NCBI GenBank assembly: GCA_021202575.1 | Contig: JAJQCU010000381.1 | Location: forward strand, 1-5,302 | Direction: 5' to 3' | Source: Lachnospiraceae bacterium | GTDB lineage: Bacteria; Bacillota; Clostridia; Lachnospirales; Lachnospiraceae | Length of the DNA: 5,302 nucleotides | In this document: positions 1-5,183 of the stretch, in pieces | Layout: each line of letters opens with the position of its first letter | How positions within the stretch are numbered: position 1 is the first letter of the stretch | The notes under the pieces: model-generated | What the model was told of the DNA's origin: nothing | Database searches by the model: none | Seen by the model: only the letters and a program-made list of their open reading frames with translations | Program-made: the position numbers and the translations under genes

Positions 1-103
1 CCGTTCCGCCCGGCAGACAGACCGGCCTTGTTTGCCAGAGAGAGGGCGGCAGCAGCGCCGGGATGAGCAGCAGGAAGGGCATCGGCGTAGTGGAAAAATG
101 CTA
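1..103 (-). pseudogene. In-frame continuation of the glycosyltransferase after an amber codon
   Basis: After TAG (103-101) the same frame gives 33 open codons to the left edge, beginning HFSTTPMPFLLLIPALLPP. With the preceding NLYPLANS this makes Y-P-L-A-N-x-x-H-F followed by a hydrophobic helix, a pattern GT39-like proteins often show as Y-P-x-(A/S)-(D/N)-x-x-H before a transmembrane segment. Family length also argues that the protein should continue. I therefore read this as the rest of the gene, although 33 open codons alone in GC-rich DNA is weak evidence. Confidence 0.5.
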
Positions 104-1027
104 GGAATTTGCCAGAGGATAAAGGTTGATCAGGCCGCCGGCCCCATAGAGCAGGATCACCAGCAGAGTCTGCCCGTAAAGCTCCTTCCGTCTGCGGCCC
201 CCGCTACTCAGCGAGACAAAAATCAAAATCGGCGCTCCCACGCAGGCGGCCATCTCTCCCCAGCCCTCCTGCGCCAGCTTCTGATAGGAATATTTGCTGG
301 TAAAGGTGGAGATGCCCGCCACCGCCATATCCCAGAAGTCTGCAAAGGTTCCTGTAATCAGCAGATAAAACAGAAAGCAGAGACAGGGAATCAGTATTCC
401 AGCCGTGCGGGCAGACAAAAGGACGCCGGTCTCCTTTTTTGTTTTTTTCAGACAGACAGAGGTATACAGGCAGCCCAGCCAGGAAACCCCCGCCACAAAA
501 ACGCCGTAGGTCTGCTTGCTTAAGATCGCCAGCCCCGCGGCCACGCCCAGCGCAATCTGATACAGCGGCCTGTCCCAGAGCTTCTTTTGTCCGCGCAAAG
601 CTATCAGATCCGCGCTCAGAAGGCAAAGCTGCAAAAATAAAATCAGGCAGCTGTATTCAAAGAAAACATTGTAGCAGAACAGGTAAAGAAAAACCTGCGG
701 AATGATCATGGACGCGACGCGTGTTGCCCCAAGCTCCCGGCAGAGTCCGTAGAGCCGCATACAGATCAGTGTAAACAGGACAGAGCCCAATATCTCAATC
801 ACCACCACATGATGGCCGAAAATAGTAAGAAACAGAGCGTTCACCAGACAGGAGAAGGGCGTCTGGAGGAGGTTAAAGTCCCGGTAGGGCAAAAGTCCGG
901 AGGCAATATTTTCAGCAAAGACATAATTCCAGAGCTTGTCCGTGTTGCCCAGAGTCTGAAAAAAGCCGATGACCAGTGCCTCTATGAGAAAGAAAATAAA
1001 AACCGCGTGCTTTTTGATGTATTTCAT
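101..1027 (-). CDS. Polytopic GT-C / GT39-like glycosyltransferase (ends at a suspect TAG; true end outside window)
   Basis: The 308 residues are very hydrophobic, with roughly eight to nine membrane segments (about 8-24, 59-72, 75-97, 107-140 as two, 156-190 as two, 207-226, 259-274, 285-302). After the first helix comes TDKLWNYVFAENIASGLLPYRDF (from 29), matching the lumenal/extracellular loop of dolichyl-phosphate-mannose-protein mannosyltransferase-like (GT39, ArnT/PMT) enzymes, where an Asp such as Asp30 is catalytic and ‘G-x-x-P-Y-R-D-F’ is common. Such enzymes move a sugar from a polyprenyl-phosphate donor to an envelope acceptor; the actual donor and acceptor cannot be read here. The length is short for the family (usually 450 or more). 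The ATG has GAAGAGG 9 bases upstream. The frame stays open after the TAG to the window edge. The gene follows clpX by 86 bases without a terminator, though a functional link is not evident. Confidence 0.75.
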   Translation of the reverse strand: MKYIKKHAVFIFFLIEALVIGFFQTLGNTDKLWNYVFAENIASGLLPYRDFNLLQTPFSCLVNALFLTIFGHHVVVIEILGSVLFTLICMRLYGLCRELGATRVASMIIPQVFLYLFCYNVFFEYSCLILFLQLCLLSADLIALRGQKKLWDRPLYQIALGVAAGLAILSKQTYGVFVAGVSWLGCLYTSVCLKKTKKETGVLLSARTAGILIPCLCFLFYLLITGTFADFWDMAVAGISTFTSKYSYQKLAQEGWGEMAACVGAPILIFVSLSSGGRRRKELYGQTLLVILLYGAGGLINLYPLANS

Positions 1028-1113
1028 GAAAAATTACCTCTTCAGGCTCTCCGTACCCCGGTTTTTGTCCTCCCGGATCTTCCGCAAATATATATATTAC
1101 TCCGCTCTCCTTT

Positions 1114-2208
1114 TTATGCTCCGGCAGTCCCGATTCGCTGCTGCCCGCGTATCTCAATCACAGGGCCTCCCTTGCCCTCCACATAGGCCCGGGTAATCCG
1201 TACCCGGCCGATATTGTCATCCTTGGGAATTTCATACATGATATCCAGCATGAAGTCCTCAATGATGGACCGCAGTGCGCGGGCGCCGATGTCCCGCTCC
1301 ATGGCTTTCTCCGCGATGGCTTCCAGAGCATCATCGTCGAAGACCAGCTCCACCTCGTCCAGCTCCAGGAGCTTCTGATACTGCTTCAAAATCGCGTTCT
1401 TCGGCTCCTTCAGAATCTTGACCATGCTCTCCTTGTCCAGGCCCTGCAGAGTGAACACCACCGGCAGACGGCCCAGGAACTCCGGAATCATGCCGAATTT
1501 GCGCAAATCCTCAGTGGTCACCTTGCTTAAAAGATCCGGTTCGTCCTTGTAAGCGTCCTTTAAGGAAGCGCCGAAGCCTATCCCTGAATTCTTTGTCAGG
1601 CGCTCCCTGATGATGTCCTCCAGATCCGGGAACGCTCCGCCGCAGATGAAGAGAATATTCCTGGTATTCACGGTGGTCAGGGGTACCATGGCGTTTTTGC
1701 TGTTGGCGCCCACCGGCACCTCCACCTCGGAGCCCTCCAGAAGCTTCAGCATCCCCTGCTGGACGCTCTCGCCGGACACATCCCGGGAACGGGTCTCCTG
1801 CTTTTTGGCGATCTTGTCAATCTCATCAATGAAAATAATGCCCCGCTCCGCGCGCTCCACGTCGTTGTCCGCTGCCGCTAAAAGCTTGGTCACCACACTC
1901 TCAATATCGTCGCCTATGTAACCCGCCTCCGTTAAGGATGTTGCATCCGCGATGGCCAGCGGCACATCCAGAAGCTTTGCCAAAGTCTTTACCAGATAAG
2001 TCTTGCCGCAGCCGGTGGGTCCGATCATCAGCATATTGGACTTCTCAATCTCGATGGAATCCTGAGTTCCGGTAGCCACTCTCTTATAGTGATTGTAGAC
2101 GGCCACGGACATGACCTTCTTGGCATGCTCCTGCCCGATCACATACTCGTCCAGCTGTGCCTTGATCTTGTGGGGCGCCGGGACGTCCTTCAGGTTCAGA
2201 GGCTCCAC
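1114..2208 (-). CDS. clpX: ClpX AAA+ unfoldase core (zinc-domain-less part of a split clpX)
   Basis: AAA+ core of the ATP-dependent unfoldase that feeds proteins into ClpP in the cytoplasm. In the 364-residue product: entry motif APHKIKAQLDEYVIGQEHAK (11-30), Walker A GPTGCGKT (63-70), pore-1 loop GYIG (96-99), Walker B FIDEID (126-131), SRDVSGESVQQGMLKLLEG (141-159), LFICGGAF (186-193), ClpP-docking IGF (210-212), Arg finger in IPEFLGRLP (Arg 247), and sensor-2 GAR (308-310). All key catalytic elements and the ClpP-binding tripeptide are present. The second pore loop differs: the usual RKH-type loop is replaced by GANSKNAMVPLTTVN. Walker A has Cys in place of the usual Ser. The GTG start at 2208 has no convincing ribosome binding site and shares frame with the zinc-domain fragment upstream, so it probably marks an interrupted gene and not a natural start. 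No clpP or lon neighbour is visible, so this may be a second, specialised ClpX. It ends with TAA. Confidence 0.9.
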   Translation of the reverse strand: MEPLNLKDVPAPHKIKAQLDEYVIGQEHAKKVMSVAVYNHYKRVATGTQDSIEIEKSNMLMIGPTGCGKTYLVKTLAKLLDVPLAIADATSLTEAGYIGDDIESVVTKLLAAADNDVERAERGIIFIDEIDKIAKKQETRSRDVSGESVQQGMLKLLEGSEVEVPVGANSKNAMVPLTTVNTRNILFICGGAFPDLEDIIRERLTKNSGIGFGASLKDAYKDEPDLLSKVTTEDLRKFGMIPEFLGRLPVVFTLQGLDKESMVKILKEPKNAILKQYQKLLELDEVELVFDDDALEAIAEKAMERDIGARALRSIIEDFMLDIMYEIPKDDNIGRVRITRAYVEGKGGPVIEIRGQQRIGTAGA

Positions 2209-2229
2209 CTTTTTTTTCTTTTTGGGGCG

Positions 2230-2232
2230 CTA
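2230..2232 (-). other. In-frame amber codon splitting ClpX
   Basis: The minus strand reads …TCA AAC CGG TAG CGC CCC AAA AAG… and is open on both sides in the same frame from 2778 to 1114. The codons after TAG encode a Lys-rich bridge (RPKKKKK) into the AAA+ core. The next possible start is a GTG 21 bases on, preceded only by an A-rich stretch with no GGAG. A CAG, TGG, AAG or similar codon changed by one base would explain it. Confidence 0.75.
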
Positions 2233-2778
2233 CCGGTTTGACGCCGGCCCGCGCAGGTCGGACAGATTCACAAAGCGGATCTGAGGGAAACCCATGGGGA
2301 TATTGTCCAGGGGATGGATATTTTCCTTCTTTTCCTCTTCCCCGGCGTCGGGTTCTTTCGTCTCCTCCACATCTGTGCTGATCAAAGCGCCTGTTTCACT
2401 GCTTTCCTGATTGCTTTCCCCGTTCTTCGCGATCTCCTCGCCGGGCGCCGGATTCCGCTGTACGGAGTTGGTATCGGAGCCCTTATTCTGCTGCACGGAG
2501 CTGGTATTGGAGCCCTTATTCTGCTGCGCGGAGCTGGTATTTGCCCCCTTATTCTGCTGGCGCAGCTGCTCCTCCATGATCCGCATCTGGCGCTGGAACT
2601 CCGGATTCTGAAACACGCCCTGCTTTTCCAGCTCCGTGACCGTCCTCATGCTCCTGTCCATGCAGTCACCGCAAATACACATATCTCCCGGCAGGTGGAT
2701 CATTCTGCCCGCCCTGCTCTCCGGTCGATGGCACATCATACAAACCTCTTCATATTCATCATTTCTATCTGAAGCCAT
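2230..2778 (-). CDS. clpX: ClpX-type N-terminal zinc-binding domain with long linker (cut from its core by an amber codon)
   Basis: The 182-residue product carries a C4 zinc site of the ClpX N-terminal type: Cys13-x2-Cys16 and Cys36-x2-Cys39, with a 20-residue gap, close to the ClpX pattern. In ClpX this domain dimerises and receives substrates and adaptors. A likely helical segment follows (about 46-74), then three 11-residue QQNKG-type repeats (74-106), an acidic Ser/Glu-rich region (107-152), and a more ordered-looking stretch, NIPMGFPQIRFVNLSDLRG (159-177). The frame ends at TAG (2232-2230). The same frame resumes directly as RPKKKKKVEPLNLKDVPAPHKIK, the usual lead-in to a ClpX AAA+ core. 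The simplest reading is therefore one ancestral ClpX of about 554 residues interrupted by a nonsense codon. A genuinely separate zinc-domain protein is the alternative. The linker is far longer than in ordinary ClpX, where domain and core are separated by a few tens of residues. Confidence 0.8.
   Translation of the reverse strand: MASDRNDEYEEVCMMCHRPESRAGRMIHLPGDMCICGDCMDRSMRTVTELEKQGVFQNPEFQRQMRIMEEQLRQQNKGANTSSAQQNKGSNTSSVQQNKGSDTNSVQRNPAPGEEIAKNGESNQESSETGALISTDVEETKEPDAGEEEKKENIHPLDNIPMGFPQIRFVNLSDLRGPASNR
2461..2559 (-). repeat. 33-base tandem repeat in the ClpX linker
   Basis: Three units of 33 bases (2461-2493, 2494-2526, 2527-2559) end in the same CTTATTCTGCTG on the plus strand and differ at a handful of positions. 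They encode QQNKGANTSSA, QQNKGSNTSSV and QQNKGSDTNSV. The frame is kept, so copy number could vary without disrupting the protein. Confidence 0.85.
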
Positions 2779-2782
2779 AATA

Positions 2783-2789
2783 CCTCCCC
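2783..2789 (-). promoter_or_regulatory. Ribosome binding site of the ClpX-type gene
   Basis: The minus strand reads GGGGAGGTATTATG, a strong GGGGAGG only 4 bases from the ATG at 2778. The spacing is short, but no other start lies upstream of the zinc-finger cysteines, so this start is favoured. Confidence 0.65.
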
Positions 2790-2845
2790 AAATGACTTTT
2801 ATACATCAAATGTCAAAAAGCTTTTTCATTCACAGCCCGACATAA

Positions 2846-2907
2846 AATTATTAAAAACAAAAAGCCCACAGCCTCTACGCTTGCCCGCACCGGCTGTGGA
2901 CTTTTTG
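2846..2907 (-). terminator. Intrinsic terminator after the ABC operon (possibly in the clpX leader)
   Basis: The arms at 2892-2907 and 2858-2873 pair over 16 positions. In minus-strand RNA the only non-Watson-Crick pair is one U·G, whereas plus-strand RNA would have a C/A mismatch there; two further A-U pairs are possible at the base. The core is CCACAGCC/GGCUGUGG with an 18-base loop. The minus strand then reads TTTTTGTTTTTAATAATTTT, a good U-tract. It lies about 90 bases after the ATPase stop and 80 before the ClpX start, so it most simply ends the exporter operon. Because a candidate promoter lies just upstream, it could also act as an attenuator in the clpX leader. Confidence 0.8.
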
Positions 2908-2919
2908 TTCGGCGATATC

Positions 2920-2948
2920 AGTATAGCAAGGATACCGCATGAAAACAA
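2920..2948 (-). promoter_or_regulatory. Candidate extended -10 promoter
   Basis: On the minus strand TTGTTT (2948-2943) is followed after exactly 17 bases by TATACT (2925-2920), preceded by TG-C to give an extended -10 (TGCTATACT). The -35 matches consensus only at TTG, but the -10 has five of six positions. A transcript would start near 2913, just before the hairpin at 2907-2858, in the gap between the ABC ATPase and clpX. Supported by pattern only. Confidence 0.45.
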
Positions 2949-2997
2949 GTGAAGTTTTTCTAAAAAGAGCGCTTTCGCCATTGTCGTCCCGGGACTT

Positions 2998-3363
2998 TTA
3001 TTCGTAGAGCTGTCCGTCCACGATTTTCACAATCCTCCTGGCGGATTTTGCCACGTTCAGGTCGTGGGTGATCATGACGATGGTGTTGCCCATCTCATTC
3101 AGCTCCCCAAAGAGCCGGAGCACATCCTTGCCGGAGGACTGATCCAGCGCTCCCGTGGGCTCGTCAGCTAAAAGGATGGCCGGCTTTCCCACCAAAGCCC
3201 TGGCGATGGAGACACGCTGCTTCTGGCCGCCGGAAAGCTCGCTGGGCTTATGGGCAATCCGGTGATCCAGCCCCAGGAGCTTAATGGTGTCCATGCACTC
3301 CTCCTCCGCCTCCTTTTTGCTCTCGCCCCGCATGAGCAGAGGCATGATAATATTCTGCATCAC
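2998..3363 (-). pseudogene. ABC transporter ATPase, LolD/MacB type, C-terminal fragment (frameshifted)
   Basis: Second half of the same ATPase. Counted from the GTG at 3363, the ABC signature LSGGQ is at residues 43-47 (within SELSGGQKQRVSIARAL), Walker B plus catalytic Glu in ILLADEP at 63-69, the D-loop GALD at 71-74, and the switch His in ITHD at 98-101. The end VKIVDGQLYE and TAA stop are typical of LolD/MacB-type ATPases. The GTG at 3363 is very likely just the Val codon of an ancestral …PTYNVMQN… stretch and not an evolved start. However, it overlaps the TGA of the upstream fragment as GTGA, so coupled re-initiation could produce this half. It lacks Walker A and so could not bind ATP normally alone. 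The hairpin at 2907-2858 probably ends the operon. Confidence 0.85.
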
Positions 3364-3662
3364 ATTGTAAGTAGGGATATGAGCTGGTAATTCTGAAAAA
3401 TAAAGCCGATCTTTTCATTGCGCACCTCCGTCAGCTCATCCTCCGGCGTTTCATGGATGGCCATGCCGTCCAGATAATATTCGCCGCTGTCCATCACATC
3501 CATGCAGCCGATGATGTTCATCAGGGTGGTTTTGCCGGAGCCGGAGGGTCCCAGGATAGCCACATACTCGCCCTCGTCCACATGGAAGCTGACATCTTTC
3601 AGGATCGGCAGCTTCTCCTCACCCAGCATGTAGCCTTTATTGATATTTTTCATCGTGATCAT
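3360..3662 (-). pseudogene. ABC transporter ATPase, LolD/MacB type, N-terminal fragment (frameshifted)
   Basis: First half of an ATP-binding subunit that would power the FtsX-type permease upstream. Seen: a beta-strand start (MITMKNINKGY), Walker A GPSGSGKTT at residues 38-46, and the Q-loop in GFIFQ with Gln 90. The family motif FQNYQLI then runs out of frame into SLLTM and a TGA. The signature, Walker B and His switch are missing from this piece but present in the overlapping frame that starts at 3363. Removing two bases (one AT of ATAT at 3377-3380) would restore FQNYQLIPTYNVMQNI and give an intact 220-residue ATPase, the usual size for the family. The ATG at 3662 has GGAG 9 bases upstream, overlapping the TAG of the 497-residue protein. 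A second ATG at 3653 is possible but worse placed. As it stands this fragment should not fold as a working ATPase. A sequencing or assembly error is a serious alternative. Confidence 0.85.
3377..3380 (-). other. Frame-breaking dinucleotide (probable AT duplication) in the ABC ATPase
   Basis: The minus strand reads CAGCTCATATCCCTACTTACAA. With one AT removed it reads CAG CTC ATC CCT ACT TAC AA(T), Gln-Leu-Ile-Pro-Thr-Tyr-Asn, which joins the two ATPase halves at exactly the position where LolD/MacB ATPases have the Q-loop sequence (Y/F)-x-L-(I/L)-P-x-x-x-V. A single-base loss here would also restore frame but would leave one extra residue, so a 2-base insertion is the simpler reading. Confidence 0.7.
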
Positions 3663-3674
3663 GCGTCTCTTCTC

Positions 3675-5168
3675 CTATCCGATAATATAAACCGCCATGA
3701 TGACCTGCTCGCCGTCCACCTCCTGCATCACAAGGGCAACGCAGTCGCCGGCGGAAAGGCTCACGAAGGTGGTCACGCTGCCCAGCCTTGTGGTCACATC
3801 CGTTCCCACGGGAATCTGCATGGTCGCGGATTCCTCTGTCAGCATATATGTCACGCCGTCATAGGTAAAGGTGCTGCTTGCGGAAGAGGTTACGCCAGAG
3901 GAGCTGTCCCCAAAGCTGTCAAAATCAAAGCTGCCAAAGTCAAAGGAACCGCCTCCGCTCATACTGCCTCTGTCTCCTCCACTCATATCGCCGCCCCCCA
4001 TGCCGCCCATGCCGAGGCTGGTCACAGAATAGCTGTCCGTGCTGGTGACTGTCATGGTTGTCGCTGTCGCCATTCCAGTACTATTCGCGGACAGAACCGC
4101 AGCTGCAGAAGCCGCGGCACTGCTGCTCTGACCGTCACCGGACGCTTCCGTGTCTTCCTCTGTTTCCGCGGGAGCTTCCATGCCGTCTGCCGCACCCCCG
4201 GGAGTCTCACCATCTGTCATTCCTTCCGGCATTTCGCTCTCTGACATTCCTTCCGGCATTTCGCCATCCGTCATTCCATCCGGCACCCCGCCTTCTGTCA
4301 TTTTCTCCGACATTTCACCTTCAGAAAAAGCATCTGGCGTTTCTCCATCCTCCGCTTCCTCCGTTGTCCCGTCTTCGGAAAATCCTTCCGGTGTCTCACT
4401 CTCTTCCGCCTGCTCCTCCTCTGTGGTCTCCACAGCTTCCGCAATGGTGTAAGTGATTTCATTTCCTTTCACGCTGGTCAGCTGCGCGTAGACAACCTCC
4501 TGACCTTCGCCCACCTCAATGGTGACGGTGCTGCTGGCCGTGGCCGTGCCAAAGATCAGGCTGTAGCCCCAGCCGATAAACCAGATTCCCGCCGCCAGCA
4601 GCAAGACGACAACCAGAATGATGATATTTCTCCTTTTATGCCGCTTCTTTCTCCGCCGCTCCTGCGCCAGCCGCTCCTGCTCCCGGATCATGGCCCGCTC
4701 ATCCTGGCCTCGTTTCTGCGCCATGGAGGGCGCAGCCTCCAGCTTTTTGCTCTGGATCAGCTCATCCATATAATCCTCAACGACATAGTCAGTATTCGGA
4801 GAAGTCGGTGAGGGCGCTGATTTTTCATCAGGATCGGTTCCGGGCATCCCACTGTCGGCGTTGACTGCCTCTGTCTCAGTGTTCTCAGGAAAATCCTTCT
4901 CAGAAGCTGCGTTGAACGTTTCCGTCTCAGGAAATTCCGGCGGGATCTCCTCAAATATCCCGTTGGTCTCCCTTGTGGTCTCATTTCCAATCAGTTCACC
5001 GGTGGTTTCCTCGGTTGTTTCCTCAGTTGTTTTCTCAGCTATTTCCTCAGTTTCTTCCTCCAGCACAACCCCAACGACCTCTTTATTTTCTTTCTTCTTC
5101 TTTTGTTTTTTCTTCTCCTGAGATTTTGCGCCGCCTGACTTCTTTTTCTTCTTATTTTCCTCTTTCAT
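3675..5168 (-). CDS. Single-pass membrane-anchored accessory protein of the ABC exporter, low-complexity (497 aa)
   Basis: No named family is certain. Residues 1-30 are Lys-rich; 31-115 are acidic and Thr/Glu-rich with TTEE repeats; about 150-180 form a charged, probably helical stretch ending RRRKKRHKRR. A transmembrane helix follows at about 181-206, so the positive-inside rule puts the N-terminus in the cytoplasm and the C-terminus outside. Residues 215-246 (VTIEVGEGQEV…VKGNEITYTI) and 433-497 (FTYDGVTYML…VGTDVTTRLG…VYIIG) look like two pieces of one small beta-rich domain, resembling ‘value/time’ beta domains seen beside clostridial efflux pumps. Between them lie acidic 9-residue repeats (TDGEMPEGM type, 291-326), an Ala/Ser run (348-359) and a Gly/Met/Asp/Phe-rich stretch (386-420). 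It lies between permease and ATPase, where a membrane-fusion or adaptor-like subunit might be expected, but no HlyD lipoyl or hairpin domain is visible. An adaptor or sensor role is inference only. The ATG has a perfect ribosome binding site. Confidence 0.8.
   Translation of the reverse strand: MKEENKKKKKSGGAKSQEKKKQKKKKENKEVVGVVLEEETEEIAEKTTEETTEETTGELIGNETTRETNGIFEEIPPEFPETETFNAASEKDFPENTETEAVNADSGMPGTDPDEKSAPSPTSPNTDYVVEDYMDELIQSKKLEAAPSMAQKRGQDERAMIREQERLAQERRRKKRHKRRNIIILVVVLLLAAGIWFIGWGYSLIFGTATASSTVTIEVGEGQEVVYAQLTSVKGNEITYTIAEAVETTEEEQAEESETPEGFSEDGTTEEAEDGETPDAFSEGEMSEKMTEGGVPDGMTDGEMPEGMSESEMPEGMTDGETPGGAADGMEAPAETEEDTEASGDGQSSSAAASAAAVLSANSTGMATATTMTVTSTDSYSVTSLGMGGMGGGDMSGGDRGSMSGGGSFDFGSFDFDSFGDSSSGVTSSASSTFTYDGVTYMLTEESATMQIPVGTDVTTRLGSVTTFVSLSAGDCVALVMQEVDGEQVIMAVYIIG
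4191..4325 (-). repeat. 27-base tandem repeat encoding acidic Met/Pro/Gly units
   Basis: Five consecutive 27-base units can be aligned (4191-4217, 4218-4244, 4245-4271, 4272-4298, 4299-4325). The second and third are the most alike; the plus strand of both starts CATTCCTTCCGGCATTTCGC. On the minus strand each encodes a nine-residue unit of the form TDGEMPEGM, SESEMPEGM or TEGGVPDGM. The repeats keep the frame and lie in the extracytoplasmic part of the 497-residue protein. Similar but more diverged SEDGTTEEAEDGETP-like sequence continues on the N-terminal side. Confidence 0.75.
4995..5030 (-). repeat. 12-base tandem repeat encoding TTEE units
   Basis: Three imperfect 12-base units encode TTEE-TTEE-TTGE (residues 47-58) in the cytoplasmic tail of the 497-residue protein. 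All units keep the frame. Such a tract can change length in multiples of four residues by slippage. Confidence 0.6.
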
Positions 5169-5177
5169 GAGCCTGCC

Positions 5178-5183
5178 CCTCCT
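5178..5183 (-). promoter_or_regulatory. Ribosome binding site of the 497-residue protein, overlapping the permease stop
   Basis: The minus strand reads TAGGAGGGGCAGGCTCATG: a perfect AGGAGG begins inside the TAG stop of the permease and sits 9 bases before the ATG at 5168. This fixes the start of the downstream gene, implies translational coupling, and supports TAG being a real stop codon in this organism. Confidence 0.8.

Noticed and set aside
32..523. Plus-strand 163-codon open frame opposite the glycosyltransferase.
   Set aside because: Basic, Gln-rich, no recognisable domain; the minus strand encodes an obvious membrane protein here.
204..626. Minus-strand 140-codon frame overlapping the glycosyltransferase.
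   Set aside because: Out of frame with the hydrophobic, family-like product and no ribosome binding site or motif of its own.
1086..1098. Short AT dinucleotide run between clpX and the glycosyltransferase as a promoter.
   Set aside because: It contains a TATATT-like box but no -35 partner at a sensible distance; read as simple AT-rich spacer.
912..1157. Small 81-codon minus-strand frame bridging the end of clpX and the start of the glycosyltransferase.
   Set aside because: It overlaps both genes and its product has no features; the gap between the genes contains only the glycosyltransferase ribosome binding site and a short AT run.
2209..2223. A-rich run (A5-G-A8-G) before the ClpX core as a programmed frameshift site.
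   Set aside because: The frame on both sides of the run is already the same, so no shift is needed; the break is the TAG, not a frame change.
2801..2817. Possible CtsR heat-shock operator (TCAAA / GTCAAA repeats) before clpX.
   Set aside because: The two boxes are spaced 7 bases apart instead of the 10 expected for the tandem heptads, and the first lacks the GG start.
2958..2985. Short hairpin GGCG-AAAG-CGCT followed by CTTTTT on the minus strand as a first terminator of the ABC operon.
   Set aside because: Only about four base pairs including a G·U; too weak beside the 16-pair hairpin just downstream.
3453..4244. A 263-codon plus-strand open frame, rich in His and Ala, opposite the ATPase and the 497-residue protein.
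   Set aside because: It is antisense to two clearly recognisable minus-strand genes, its composition mirrors their codon bias, and it shows no family features.
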